Part shown: positions 10,205 to 22,278 of the stretch, piece after piece
Layout: every line of letters starts with the position of its first letter
How positions within the stretch are numbered: the stretch's first letter is position 1
Assembly: GCA_022410635.1 (NCBI GenBank)
Contig: JAJVDF010000002.1
Location: 6,298,950-6,362,949, forward strand
DNA length: 64,000 nt
Origin: Tretioscincus oriximinensis
Taxonomy: Eukaryota > Chordata > Lepidosauria > Squamata > Gymnophthalmidae
Reading direction: 5' to 3'
Position numbers and translations under genes: made by a program
Notes under the pieces: model-generated
Database searches by the model: none
The model's input: the letters and a program-made list of their open reading frames with translations, nothing else
What the model was told of the DNA's origin: nothing

Positions 10205-10435
10205 ACTAGGTGAGAAACTCAGATATTTTGACTACATAATGAGAAGACAGATCCCACTGGAAAAGGCCCTGATGCTGGAAAAGATTGAAGGCAANTAGAG
10301 AAGGGGACAGCAGAGGATAAGAAGGATCAGTAGTATTATGGAAGCAGCAAACATGAGAGTTCAGGAGGGCAACGGAGGCAAAGATGTCTGATATGCTGTG
10401 ATCCATGGGATCATGAAGGACTGAATGATTGAATA
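10205..10435 (+). mobile_element. BovB/RTE LINE 3' end fragment
   Basis: The order 'ttttgactacataatgagaagacag', 'ctgatgctggaaaagattgaaggca', 'gatcatgaaggac' follows the 3' end of BovB-type LINEs, where a similar phrase precedes a 'ggggtcacaaagagtc'-like end. It is diverged and contains an ambiguous base. Confidence 0.6.
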
Positions 10436-13335
10436 ACAAAAACCCTCCTACCTGGAGCAGTCTAGTAGNCTCTAGGCTGCCAAAAGACATTTTGAAAGAG
10501 ATCTACCAATGGTAGGTTGTCAAGCTGGCCATTTTATCTTAGATCAGGCTCTGCTCTGTTTAATGTGGACAGAGCAGATAAGAGTTTAATTCCACAGTCT
10601 GCAATGGGATGCCCCATTCCAAGTCTTATACCAAACCAGGATACTGATAAGTATCGGAAAAGATCGTTTTTCTGCACTGAATTTTATTCTTGATTATATC
10701 TCAGAATGAGAACCTGTCAACTACATGCATATGAAGACTATAGTTCACAGTAACATATGGATGGCAGATCCCTGTTCAGAAACATAATCCAAAATAAGGC
10801 TTAGTGCATAAAGGATCTTAAGGACAATAGTGTGTAGTCCTAGTATTCTCAACCCAACTCAAATTCACCTCTAATCATCCTTAGAGGTTGTTAGAATGAA
10901 GGCCAGACTGACATGTGAATTGTATCTAAGCTGCACTTAATCCACCTCCATTGTATCTTTTTTATATACTTAAGAGTTACTGATTTTTAAAAACAATGAT
11001 CAAAGGACACATTTACAGTGATCTTCTGATTTTATAAAACTGAACACATATGCCCAATAACATTCTAACATGTGCAAATGAATTAACAAGCCATAAAGAA
11101 TCTTAATCCTCAAGGGAAACTTTTTCTTTTTCATGAAAACAGGAAAGCTGTTTTATTTCCTGTTAGCTAATTTGTTCAAAAGAGAGGCCAACCCTTTTGG
11201 AATTGTCCAAGCACAGAGAGCCAAGTTTCAACTTTGGAATGGTACCACCACCCTCTCACATTTCCCATTTAAAAGCTTTTGCTAGTTCTTGTTTTATTCC
11301 AATTCTCCTTCTTTTTTCCCCCCTCACTATTCCACACCCAGTCTCCAAGAGAGACAAAATCTGGAAATGGCAGGTTTGTGTCTGTCTTTTGGCTTAATCC
11401 CCGGATAACATGGCGCTGGTACTACAGACAGCATCAAAAGGTGTCATCTCCATGTGGCTCGCAACCAAACAGGAAGGGAAAGACTCTTGAAACTATTTCT
11501 GAGGCTTTGTTTTTTTAGTTTCTTTCTTTCATCTTCTTTCACACACAAAAAAGAGAGGAGGAAAAAGATGCAAATTTGTTCGCAGGGCCTGTGGCTCCTC
11601 TCTTCATGTGGACCCTTTGCCCTCCCCACGCCCCACATTGCAATGACAACAGCAACAATCAACCCCCAAGGATCGCTCACATTTCTGACCAGATTGTGTG
11701 CAAAGGTTCCAACAGGCGTCTGGAAAGTCATTCCAGCAATTAAGTGTTGGTAGTGATTTTTCTCCCCCTTTATGAAGGATATGCCCCACTGTGCAGGGTA
11801 TTGCAGCCACCCTCACTGTCAGGCCATTTCACAGTAGCATTGTGGCGCCATGGAGAGGAGCTAATTGGATTTGTTGTCACCTCCCGAAGCTGCCAGGAGC
11901 TCACGTCTGCTCTGGTTACAGATGAAGACATCACGGTGACAGGCTTAGAGATGGCTCAGCTGGCATCCCACGGACACTAATAGAGCCATGTTGATTTAAT
12001 GTCCGAGTAGAGAGGTGCGGACAAGCTGTTCAACTTTTCTATTCCAAACAAAGCAAAGATCTGTTATATCAGTCATCTGAGGATCAGTAAATAAACTTCC
12101 ACGCGTGTGCCTCCCAGTTGCCAGCACCTCACAGATCCTTCTACGGAAGAATGNCAAAGTATTTTAAAGACTGGGAGCCACTCCTTACACACACAGACAC
12201 ACACACCGCACAGACACACATTCGAACTCCCTGCGTAACAAGAGCCCTGTCTCTATGGTTTATGTTGCCCTGAGGGAAATCAGCTAATTCCTTCATACAT
12301 AAATTTTACTTAACTATGTAATTATGGATGAATCCTATTAGTCTTTAAATTGCTCACTAGTTAAAAGGTGTGTGTGTGTGTCTTTTTTTCAATACGGAAT
12401 TTACAGATGATCTCCTTTTAAGAAAGATTAAAAAGCTGGCTTGTGGTTTTATGGTTCACACACACACACACAACATACACACAAACCTCTGTTGCAATAA
12501 ACAAATGAATGTAGACATTTGAACATTATAATATATTCTTTGCATACACACATGAATGCATACACATCTAATTATAATAACGACAATAATTTGGAAATGT
12601 TGAAAACAATGTTATACCTCTGTACTGCACAATCCTTACAAAGGAATGAAATCCTATTACCCCCATGATATAAACTTTGATGCTTTAATTCAGGATCCAG
12701 AGAGGCCCATATGTATTGCATCTACATGTGAATAGGGAAGTAACCCATCTTGAAACCTTCTGGTATAGGATGGCATGGATATGTAAAGAAACAACCAAAT
12801 AAGTAAGATACAGCTCCTTTATTTCTCAGGGAGTGACATCTAAGTAATCTTCATGGTTGGGTGTAATGATCACGAGACATTGACTCAGAGACTCAAGGAC
12901 ACCAGCTAAAAGGATCCGTTCACATGTAGCCAAACAAAACCAGCTCAGAAGCATCTTAGTGAGGGTAATTCCTATCCAAGTTTTCTAACCTCAGATAGGG
13001 AAGACCAGAGTGGTGTGTGAATGATCCAACCTATGATTATAAATCCCTGCAGTCATTGAGCTGCACCAAAGATGTGCGAACACAGGCAAGGAGTCAGCCT
13101 GGGTTCCAAATTTGGAACTCTCATGCAACAGACCTAAAAGTGTCATCATATCCTAACACCCTAGCAATTCAGGGGCACCTTCAATGTGATGCTGTCACAA
13201 ATAGAATCATTTTTTTACCTGAGAGCTTTCCATGGTGCTGAAACAAAAATTCCCAGAGATTCCTTTGCAGCACTGATAAGGGTATCACATGTTACAGAGT
13301 AGTAAAAAAGAATCCATATGTGACATATTGCTAGC
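10436..13335. other. Repeat-poor tract with CA/GT microsatellites
   Basis: No transposon is recognised across about 2.9 kb, which is unusual here. Short CA/GT runs occur at 12186-12220, 12367-12382 and 12456-12473. The part at 11100-12200 has mixed, non-AT-rich composition with no coding frame that I can support, and is a candidate conserved non-coding block. Confidence 0.4.
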
Positions 13336-13338
13336 AAG

Positions 13339-13440
13339 TTGATTGATTGATTGATTGTCTGACTGATTTGTTCATTCATCCATCTATCCATTCATTCATT
13401 CGTATTTCCATCCCACCCTATAACCAAAGGTATCTCTNAT
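13339..13440 (-). repeat. (GATT)n and L2-like tail fragment
   Basis: GATT repeats at 13339-13357 are followed by a CATT/CATC-rich run and an antisense copy of the shared LINE/SINE tail (agatacctttggttatagggtggga on the minus strand). It is probably the 3' end of an L2-like or S2 element. Confidence 0.5.
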
Positions 13441-13530
13441 CTCTTTACTACTAAAATGACAATTAATTCATATGCAAACTAGTTTAAGGGAGGATGCCAA
13501 TAGCCCCCANCAAACAACAACAACAAAAGT

Positions 13531-13633
13531 GAGCTGCAACTTTAATAGATATGGAAAATATGGGATTTCAGCAGACATTTTCTACATCTGCTTAATTTTT
13601 CTCTTTTACACACCCATTAAAGCTGCAGCTCTC
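13531..13633. mobile_element. Palindromic MITE-like fragment
   Basis: Arms gagctgcaactttaatagat (13531-13550) and cattaaagctgcagctctc (about 13615-13633) are inverted copies. The arm core (caactttaat.gatatg.aaa) recurs in the element at 15754-15923, so both belong to one family. Confidence 0.55.
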
Positions 13634-14617
13634 TTAACCTACTTTTTAATGTCAACCCTAAAGTATTATTGAACTGTTGATGCATGACTACTAAAAATTA
13701 CTTCAAGAAAAAGCATGAATAAAAATAAACAAAAATGAAGCAGAATCTTAAAATCTTGGGTAACTGGAAATTATTTAAACAAGTAACCAAAACCAAACAA
13801 TACCATAACGAGGATGTCCCTTTCCAGATTTCAAAAATGATAAGTAGCACTTTATATAAGAGTATTTCTTTCTGTGGGATGAAGCAGGATCCCAAGAAGG
13901 CATTCTTGTCATGATGTATCTGATTTTTCAATGGTCCTAGCTGAAACATTTAGAAGGAAAGTCAGTTAGGAACCTTTGCCAGCTATTGGGCTCTTGAACT
14001 GTAGGTGAGTGACAAAGTGGGGAAAGTGGGTGCAGTAATTGGATGTTAATTAATTGGTTGATGGTATGAAAGCATATTATGATGCTGCAATCCCAGGTAA
14101 GTAGTGTGTCACTTCATTGAGGACTTTGGAGTTGTGGTTATTGGTGGGTTGCCTTCCATCATCACAGGGTTCCTCCCAGTTATATGAATGTTAAGAGTGG
14201 AGAAGAGGCACAATAGCGGGACAGAAAAATCTCAAAATGCAATGGGGGCACGTTGACCAAGGGTTGGTTCGTGTGTTCAGACATTACACCATAGTTGTAA
14301 GAAGGGTTGCAGAAGTTTGATTTGAACCTCTAAGTGATTTGCTGGTTCATCCAACCAGTTCATCACTTTAGAATGGCTTAGCTCAAACCAGGAGATTCAT
14401 GGGATTGTATTCAACACTGCTGCTGCTGCTGGCCATAACTCCAAGCCACAACACGTTTTTATTAGGATACATTTAAATTCTTTTCATGCCAGTCAAGCAA
14501 AATATTAAAGTACACAGGTAGCCTAAGGTTTATATTAATCTCATTCATCTACGAAGGAAGAGGACACTTTGATGCTTATGGGCAGAAGAGTTAAGATGGA
14601 CAAGGATTGTTTTTCAG

Positions 14618-14699
14618 AGAAATAACCATGTCAGTAGAAAGTCCAGCAAGAAGTTTTTTGTTTTTTACTCCCTTGCAAGAAGTTTTTTGTTTTTTACTC
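14618..14699 (+). repeat. Penelope-like fragment with 29-bp tandem duplication
   Basis: A short piece of the Penelope-like family (cagagaaataaccatgtcag, then agaaagtccagcaag) runs into two copies of a 25-mer starting gcaagaagttttttg at 14646 and 14675, period 29 bp. It abuts an L3-type fragment. Confidence 0.65.
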
Positions 14700-14995
14700 A
14701 GAGGGTCATTGATCTATGGNATTTGCTTCCAGAAGAGGTAGTTATAGCTAGCAGTATGGACAGCCTTGAGACAGGAATAGACAATTCCATGGAAGCCATG
14801 TGTAGCAATGACCACTAAGATAGATCTCTTGATACTGCTTCCAGGATGGAGCAACAGGCAATATTTCCAAAATGCCATTTGCAGGAATTTGCCTTCTTCN
14901 GCTTGAGAGTGCCCAGGTGCAGATTGGTGGGCCATTGTGTGAGACATAATGTTGGACTAGATGGGTTGTGACCCAATTCAGCTGCACCCAATAAA
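14698..14995 (+). mobile_element. CR1/L3-type LINE 3' fragment
   Basis: It matches the family from 'cagagggtcattgatctatgg' (protein end) through 'gatggagcaacaggca' and 'gtgtgagacataatgttggactagatggg' in the 3' UTR. The terminal octamers are missing. It is an older copy. Confidence 0.75.
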
Positions 14996-15753
14996 GCCCA
15001 GCTGAGAAGTACTGCTCTCCTATTTTACTGCTTCACATTCCATCTTTTTTCACATGGTTGAGAGTCGCATGGCAAAACTCATGATGTTTTTATAATATCT
15101 GTTTTAATTTGCAGACACACAGGCTGAGTAACATTGCACACATCCTGAAAACAACAAGATGCCCACGTATCTGCTTCTTCCAGCCATCTGCAAAGATTTT
15201 CTTTTGCTGGCTAAATGCAATAATGTTCAAGTATCTTTTAATTCCACGATCTCTCCCTGTAGCCTTGGCAATTTTGAAAAAAAAAATCCTCACCAAACTC
15301 TCTGCATAGAGTTTGGAAAAATCATATTTTGGCAAAGGCAATAGTCAGAAACCAGAATACTTTGTGAATGATCTTTACCCACAAGATACACATGTTTGCT
15401 TTCCTCTGTATACCAAATAAGAGACAGAGCAGAATGATTTAANGCGGCAACATGTTGTACTCAACAACCCAAATTACTCACAGTAATTCTCATTACCATC
15501 AAATGCATGTATATCTTTTGGGGCCATGAAAATTAAAACCTATATATTTTATCGGGCAAATTTTGGAAAGATTTGTTTCTGCTTTGCCCTCTCTTAGGGA
15601 CTCCTGAATTTCTTTGGGGGAAGTCTAACGGGACACATTATTCTTGATATGCAACCTGTCATCTTCTGGGTCTGTTCAGGTCTATTGAGGCTGTACTATT
15701 TCAGCAAAGAATATTTTTCCTGGAACAGATTTCCTCCTAAGTGGCCTATAAGC
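14996..15753. other. Unannotated tract
   Basis: No repeat or gene recognised; composition is AT-rich. Confidence 0.4.
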
Positions 15754-15923
15754 TAGGGTTACCAAATAAAAACNGGGACGAAACATTACAACTTTAATGG
15801 ATATGAAAAAGCAATCCTCCTCCCAGATGCTTCAGCTATTATAAACTTAACTTAGTGAAAATTCCCCTCTCCTGTAGCCATTAAAGGTGCAAAGTTTTAT
15901 CCCAGTTTTACGTAGTAACCCTA
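15754..15923. mobile_element. TA-flanked palindromic MITE
   Basis: The element begins TAGGGTTACCAAATAAAAAC and ends TTTTACGTAGTAACCCTA. The inverted arms extend about 45 bp (..acaactttaatgg / ccattaaaggtgcaaag..). At 170 bp without coding capacity it is non-autonomous. Flanking TA dinucleotides would suit a Tc1/mariner-type duplication, but TA could also be part of the termini. Confidence 0.65.
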
Positions 15924-16177
15924 TCATACACTAGCTCAGGCTAAAGCCATCCACACCTGAGCAACCTTTACCTAGATAACTTCAATGCCACTTAGTTAGC
16001 TAGAAATGAAAGTTGCTGATCTCAGAACCCCAGAGAACCCATTTTGGCAGTGCATTCTGGCGCACTGTCCAAATGTGTCCCACTGATAATATAGTCATGT
16101 GCCTCTTGCACAGCTGCCTGAGCCAGTTTACTCACGGGTAGACCAAAGTCAATTTTCAAAAGGAATTTAAAAAAAGT

Positions 16178-16497
16178 CAGGCACGGATAGCTCAGTTGCT
16201 TAGGAATTCATCTCTCGCCTGGGAGATGGGGTTTCGAAGCCCTGTGTTGCAAGTGGGGAGGGGTGAGCACCTTCCACTAGCCTGTAGCTCTAGCCAACCC
16301 AGCTATTCGAAAGCATGAATTGCAAGAAATTGCAACTGACTGCAAGTAGATACATGGGAACCACCACAGCCTGGTGGGGAAGATAGAATGTCAGCCTTCG
16401 GGCAAAATATATCCTTGTAAGCCGCTTTGAGTCCCTTTGAAAGGTGAGAAAAGCAGGGTATAAGAACCAAGTTCTTCTTCTTCTTCTTCTTCTTTTT
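16178..16497 (+). mobile_element. tRNA-derived SINE (S1 family), near full length
   Basis: The best-preserved S1 copy. It has an A box in GGATAGCTCAGTTGCTTAGG (about 16184-16203) and a B box in GGTTTCGAAGCCC (about 16230-16242). The body shared by all S1 copies follows, then the 3' segment 'taagccgctttgagtccctt..aaaagcagggtataagaa', and a TTC tail at 16473-16494. The two boxes would form an internal RNA polymerase III promoter. Confidence 0.9.
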
Positions 16498-16502
16498 TAA
16501 AA

Positions 16503-17175
16503 ATCTATAGTGAGGCCACATTTGGAACACTGTGTACAGTTCTGGTCACCACATCTCAAAAAAGATACTGTGGAACTAGAGAAGGTGCAGAAAAGGGCAA
16601 TAAGAATGATCAAAGAACTGGAGCACCCCCCTTATGAAGTCAGGCTGCAACNTCTGGGCTTCTTCAGGCTCAAAAGACAGCATATGAGAAATTATCTAAT
16701 TGACATATATATAATCATGCAAGGGGTGGAGAAGGTGAATAGAGAAAAATTATTTTCTCTATCACATAACACTTGGGTATTTCTTGAAACTGAAGGGTAG
16801 AAGAGTGAGAACAGTCGAAAGGATTTTTTTTCACCCAGAAGGTCATTGCCCTATGGAATTTACTTCCAGCAGAGGTGGTGGTAGCTAGTAGCCTGGATAG
16901 CTTTAAGACAGGATTAGATAGGTTCATGGACACCAAGGGTATAAATAGCTACTAGGATGGATCCTTTGAAACTGCCTCTGGGATGGAGCAACAGGCAGTA
17001 CTCATGAAATACCATGTGCAGGGCTTTGAGAACAGTTGAAGATTTTGCTTTCTTCTGTTCATACTGACCAGGTGCAATTGGTGGGCCTCTGTGTGAGACA
17101 GAAGGCTGGACTAGATGAGCTCTGGCCCAATTCAGCAGGGCTCCTCTTATGTTTTTCTGTATGTTCTTATAGTGT
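16503..17175 (+). mobile_element. CR1/L3-type LINE 3' fragment
   Basis: It starts inside the reverse-transcriptase C-terminus (MRPHLEHCVQFWSPHLKKD, VQKRAIRMIKELEHPPYE) and runs to the TTATGTT-type tail near 17150-17172. At least one frameshift occurs near 16790. It abuts the S1 SINE tail on its left. Confidence 0.88.
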
Positions 17176-17275
17176 GGGAACATCAGCAACACAAATGTAA
17201 CTTCTTTGTTCCAGATTCAAACTGATTTAGGGATGTTTGCTAAAGTGAGGATTATTAAGTGATGTCTGATTCCAG

Positions 17276-17472
17276 TGAGAGCCAGTTTAGTGCATAGGTA
17301 GGTGTTGGACTTTTACCTGGTTCTACAGCGATCTATGAAGCCAGCTGGGTGACCTTGAGCCATTCAGAGTTCTTTAGAACTCTCTCAACCCCACCTACTT
17401 CAAAGGGTGTCTGTTGTGGAGAAAGCAACAAAAGCTATGTGCACCATCATTTGGGCATTAACAACAACAACA
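17276..17472 (+). mobile_element. tRNA-derived SINE (S2 family), cut by gap
   Basis: The head 'gagagccagtttagtgcataggta' and then 'gccagctgggtgaccttgagcc' and 'gggtgtctgttgtggagaaa' are the S2 order, followed by an AAC run that enters the assembly gap. The same body appears at 57640-57942 on the other strand. Confidence 0.75.
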
Positions 17473-17717
17473 NNNNNNNNNNNNNNNNNNNNNNNNNNNN
17501 NNNNNNNNNNNNNNNNNNNNNNNNNNNNNNNNNNNNNNNNNNNNNNNNNNNNNNNNNNNNNNNNNNNNNNNNNNNNNNNNNNNNNNNNNNNNNNNNNNNN
17601 NNNNNNNNNNNNNNNNNNNNNNNNNNNNNNNNNNNNNNNNNNNNNNNNNNNNNNNNNNNNNNNNNNNNNNNNNNNNNNNNNNNNNNNNNNNNNNNNNNNN
17701 NNNNNNNNNNNNNNNNN
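17473..17717. other. Assembly gap (245 N)
   Basis: A run of Ns immediately after an (AAC)n tract and before an (AAT)n-like start, so the missing sequence is probably microsatellite. Confidence 0.98.
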
Positions 17718-18044
17718 AATAAATAAACAGGAGTTACAAAATCAAATTATTAATCTTTATATCTTCCTCAGAGAAATGTTCTTGCATGTCCTTGGTAGTT
17801 TATAAAGTTCAACAATTTTGTCAATTTTTGTTGCCAATCATATATTCCACATTGAATAAATTATATTTATATAGTTAAATTAGATACCCAAACCATATGT
17901 GTTTGGGCCATTGATTCCCATCCTTCAATCTTAAATCTAATGTTAATTTTGTTCTACCAATATTTTTTTTAATAATTTTTCTAATATAATTATTTGTTTT
18001 CTACATTTTGTGAACTGAGGCCTACATTAATCCTGGAGGAGTAA
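17718..18044. other. AT-rich unannotated tract
   Basis: Very AT-rich, with no feature that I can name. Confidence 0.4.
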
Positions 18045-18380
18045 GAACATATTTATTTATTTATACTAATACCCCAACCTATTCCTGAAGCTCTCATGGC
18101 AGCCAACAATAAAAGCAGAAACACAAAATTGGCATATTAAAAGAATATTTGAAGGTGGGAAATAAAATGGCATTTCTTTGACCAAGGGCCAGGTTAAAGA
18201 GGTATGTTTTCAAAGATATTCTGAAAAAAATACAGTNAGGGTGACTTAGGCACCTTGAGGGGNAGACTATTNCATCATCTGAGTTCAATCACCAAAACGC
18301 TTGTGCAGGGATGTGTGGTAAAAAATAAAGGTGGCCAGTCTATATACCTTGGTTGATCAAGAAGGGAGAAATCTGTATCT
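18045..18380 (-). mobile_element. L2-like LINE 3' region
   Basis: The left edge is TTTATTTA repeats followed by an antisense copy of the shared tail (accccaacctattcctgaagctctc). Further in, 'ttggcatattaaaag' and a segment resembling a coding end of an L2-type LINE follow. It is degraded and contains ambiguous bases. Confidence 0.45.
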
Positions 18381-19195
18381 CATCAAGGGATTAGAGAAGA
18401 TTAAATCATTTCTTCTACTTTTGTGAGGCGGGCTCTCAAAGCTTTTGGATGCTACAAGATTTACGGATTATATATTCTGAATGACTACTTCTCTGAATCC
18501 TTCTTCTTGTGGGTTTACTCCTCTTCCATCATCCTTGTCAAGACCAGTGACAACACTGAAAGCCAGAACAAAATTAGTTTGAAAATTGTCACAGTCTCTC
18601 GAAGAGAACATTAACAACCCCTTCCATAAAACTGACCATTTATGGTCCTCAGCTTAGCTTTATGACACTCTTATCTTGATTTTAAAAGTTTATTGAAATG
18701 ATTTTGTAATACCTGTTAAGAACAATGTATCTGTCCCTCTGAGAGGGGAAATATAAAACATGGTGGTGCCATAATCTTTATAGTACCCACTGGTTATATA
18801 GTATATACCTACATTTTTGCTACTTATCAGTTGTAAAATGATCAGATCTGACATTATTAAAAAATACTTTGGTTTGTTTGTTTACTAGCTGACTTGTGTG
18901 GTGATTTGCAAATGAGCTAGTTTCATNTGCTGGTAGAATTAAAAAATGTAGTTATGTCAGAGCTTTTCTGCACTGGGCCCTATTCAAAATTGTATCCTGG
19001 GATGGGGTCTGCCATTTGCATGCTAGTGTAGACTCATGGCAGGGCCTGTTGTAGTCTGCACAGGTATGTGAATGGCAGGTCTCTACTTTGGGTTATATTC
19101 TGGAATAAAGCCTNGTGCAGAAAAGGTCTTAGAATGGATCAGTAAAGAACTGAACAGGAAACTACCAGATACAAGTCTGACACTCNAACCACAAT
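18381..19195. other. Unannotated tract
   Basis: No clear gene or repeat. A weak tail-like phrase near 18730-18760 could be another old LINE end. Confidence 0.35.
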
Positions 19196-19197
19196 TT

Positions 19198-19300
19198 CAG
19201 AGAAATAGCCATGTTAGTCTTAGTAGAAAGTCCACCAANGGGACTTGGAGCACTTGGAGACTAACGGGAGAAAGGTAGGTGGCATGAGCTTCTTTAGACT
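19198..19300 (-). mobile_element. Penelope-like unit, single arm
   Basis: The family end 'cagagaaatagccatgttagtc' is followed by 'agaaagtccacca', 'cacttggagactaacgggagaaa' and 'ggtggcatgagct'. It stops just inside the hinge, so the ribozyme-like part is lost. Confidence 0.7.
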
Positions 19301-19436
19301 CTATCACAAAACCAAACTAGGGAGCTCTTAGCACTAGCAAGGCTATTGGTGAAGGGCCTNAGTCATGAATGTCTACTGGAAGTTCTTAGGCCTGTCAACT
19401 TGTTAACCTAAGTTATCTCACATATTTGTTGTGAAA

Positions 19437-19520
19437 ATAAACAGAACCAGAGGGGAGTGCTGCCTTGAGTTATTTGGAAGAAAGTTGGGATATGAATACC
19501 ATAAACAGAGTAATAAATAA
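19437..19520 (+). mobile_element. L2-like/S2 tail fragment
   Basis: The string 'ctgccttgagttatttggaagaaagttgggatatgaatacc' has the layout of the shared tail (ccgcc.tgag..., gg.gggatat.aat) and ends in AATAAATAA. Confidence 0.5.
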
Positions 19521-20170
19521 TTCCAGTTCATCTTCCACAATAGAGAGCTCATATGTGCCTGGTGTTCCCAGGTGGAAAAATGGAACTATGTGTGTCATTA
19601 TGAATAAATGATTCNAAACTTTTAAAAATGCATTTATTCCCATCTGCTGACCCCATGGTGACTAGAGTTGCTTGCCTTGTATGTTTCTCCACTGATACTA
19701 TCTTATACTACAGTTATTGTATAATGTATGCATAAAAAACTGCTCGGTGCTATCCATTTACAGAGGGCAATTTTGCAGATCTGCCCACATCCTAAGATNT
19801 TCCAGAGANGCNGTCTTGACAGTCCCACCACCTTCAGTGGCCACAAAGGAGGNCCTTCTCAGGTGCTTCCCCTGCTCCCAGGTGATGAAATGGACACTCC
19901 TCTGGTATATACCAAACACTGTACATGTTTAAAAACCTNCCCTGTGGGTCTGTTTCTCAGAATGCCATGGGAATGAAGGAAAGGTGTGCAACAATGGAAC
20001 CTATAATTTGATTTAACCCAGTTTAGCAGAANTTTGCGNAAGTTNAGTAATCTATTTTAGGTCCTAAAATGCTTTACAGAGCCTGGGCAAACAGAGCCTA
20101 AGACAGATCAAACTGACCCAGTTCTACTAAAAAGAATGAANCCAGGGGAAAAAACATAAAAAGNTTATTG
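19521..20170. other. Low-quality unannotated tract
   Basis: It contains at least a dozen single Ns and no supportable gene or repeat. Confidence 0.4.
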
Positions 20171-20171
20171 G

Positions 20172-20440
20172 TCTTATAGAATTATAGAGTTGGAAAGGAC
20201 CTCCAGAGCCATTGGGTCCAACCCCNTGCTCAACGCAGGATTTACTGAACNATCACAGTCGAGCCTCTGTTTGAAGACTGCCAGCAAAGGAGAAAACACT
20301 TCCTGTGGCAAATTGTTCCACTGGCTTATCACCCTTACTGCATGATATCTAAATCTACTTCCTTGCAGNTTCATNCCCTTGTTTCCAGTCCTTTCGTGTG
20401 TAAAGTTGATCCCTCTGCTCTGTGACTGCCCTTCAGATAG
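20172..20440 (-). mobile_element. CR1 LINE 3' fragment
   Basis: The antisense CR1 end is clear: 'atagaattatagagttggaaaggacctcc', 'gggtccaaccc', then coding remnants (WNNLPQEVFS, FKQRLDC). It is more decayed than the 7783-9907 copy and has several deletions. Confidence 0.85.
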
Positions 20441-20454
20441 CATTGTTTCCCCAT

Positions 20455-20575
20455 GCGTTGNTTTTAGCTATTCTGTTTTCATTGCTTTTATAATTATCTT
20501 GTTATGATTCATTTGAGATTCTTGGGTTTAGAGCAGGATATAAGTTAAATAAATAAATAGGAAATAAATAAATTC
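20455..20575 (+). mobile_element. L2-like LINE tail
   Basis: A T-rich segment ('attgcttttataattatcttg') precedes a degraded tail ('tttgagattcttgggtttagagcaggatataa') and AATA/AAAT repeats. Confidence 0.5.
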
Positions 20576-22085
20576 ACANAGAAGATTCACAGCCTTGGCT
20601 TCATCTTTCCAGCATCTTCCTACAAGCTCACTGACAGGTTTATGAGCTATCAGCCAGAATCCTTTCAGGTTACAAAACATGTATTTCTGGAGACAAAAAC
20701 TTTAGATTTAGAAAACGACACATGACAAATGTGCTAGCAAAGTATGGTCTGGAGAATCTATTTTCCGAATTCAAAATCAATGAAAGTTACAAATTCAGTT
20801 CCTGTGCAGAAGCATATCTAAAGGGGCAGGAGAAGAATTAAGGGATATCACGAAAAGTTATGAGTTTTGTTCTTTTCAAAGTAGCAACAAGAAAGGNTCC
20901 AAGTCCATTTCAGAAAAACTAATTTCTAGTGAAACAGAAAGTTTTGGGAAACATGTACAACAGAAACAAGGGAACTGAATGCTTACAACAGGAAGCAAGC
21001 AAGAAGAGTCCAACTAAGTTATCATAGGATAACATTTAAAGAGAATGCCNTCTTGGTGAATTTGAGTCTGCAGTAATAGCCATTTTTACTCCTGAATTGA
21101 ACTTATCTTGTCTTGAAGTCTTGGATAGCTCTTACCCCTTTAACCTTTGGCATTTCATAACTATGCAGGTGTCACTTTCTTTAAATGGGCAGGATGCTTC
21201 CTAGTCAAAGAAACCAAAGGGTTTATTTTAAGTTACCAATAGGTAGGTAGAGGTAAGGGTTGGCATGTTTGATAATAAATATAGGCTGCAATGTGGCAAA
21301 ATAAGTTGGATTCTATTGTACATTCGAACAACTGTTTCTAAGGCATTTTTAAGAAAATGTAATTTCTTTTAAAAAAAGAGATTGAAAAAACGTTGATCGT
21401 TTTAATAAATATAGAAAATAATAAATGTAGAAAATAAATATAGAAAACAATGTCAATATAGAAAATAAGACTTTTTAAAAAGTGTTCAGAGAAATACACA
21501 AAGGCTTATAGTTAACTTAGCTGTTCCCAAGAATAAGAAGAGATCTGATNGGTTCACCTGAGGTTAAATAATGATGATCATTGCAAACAGAATTATGAAC
21601 TATCAGAAACATTTCCAGAAAGAGACTAATCAGAAACTGNCCCCATTAGAAAGTTAAGGGCAGTGAGAGGTACATCAGCTATCAAGCATCAAAGAACCAT
21701 AAACAGAAAGTATCTCCACTTATATAAAAATGTAGGGAAAGTGTCAGTGAAAATTTTCAACAGCTTTTTGTCAACCAATTTTGCAGACTAGCGGTTGACA
21801 GCATTAAGAATACATAACAAATGAATATGATTGCAGAAAAATGGCCACTATAAAATCACTGCACTAATTCCTCATTCAAGCACACTTTTTCTATATTCTT
21901 ATCAAAAATATTGACCCTTTCTGAACTTAACCATATTCTGGTATATGTCAAAGAACAGGGACCTGCCAGGCACATATTGTTCAGGAACTGTCTTAGTCTG
22001 CATTAGCATGCGAATGGCACACAAGCCCTATTCTGAGACAAATCTATTCTAGGGTAAAGATGGGATTTAAGAGGGGATCTNATTG
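20576..22085. other. Unannotated AT-rich tract
   Basis: No gene and no repeat family that I recognise. A short duplicated phrase 'aatatagaaaataa' occurs around 21405-21470. Confidence 0.4.
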
Positions 22086-22087
22086 AA

Positions 22088-22278
22088 NCAGCCCCTTGAG
22101 GTGTGTCAATCACCATTCTTGTGCACTTTCAGAAAACATTTGAAGACGGACCTCTTTGGCCTGGCCTTTGACTGAGAAAACTGCTGTCTCTTTCCTGNTT
22201 TTAGATGTAGCTGTTTTACCGTGTTAATTGTGAGGTGTAGGGCAGTATAAAAATGTAAATAGATAAATAAATAACAAG
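22088..22278 (+). mobile_element. L2-like LINE 3' end
   Basis: It contains a remnant of the terminal coding part ('acatttgaagacggacctctttggcctggcctttgactga'), then the T-rich 3' UTR and the tail 'gaggtgtagggcagtataaaaatgtaaatag' with AAAT repeats. The same order recurs at 39838. Confidence 0.65.

Noticed and set aside
16178..16260. tRNA gene
   Set aside because: A and B boxes are present but the segment is the head of an S1 SINE: other copies share the non-tRNA body, and no cloverleaf with an anticodon arm is convincing.
17349..17805. Long open frames across the assembly gap
   Set aside because: They consist almost wholly of unknown bases.
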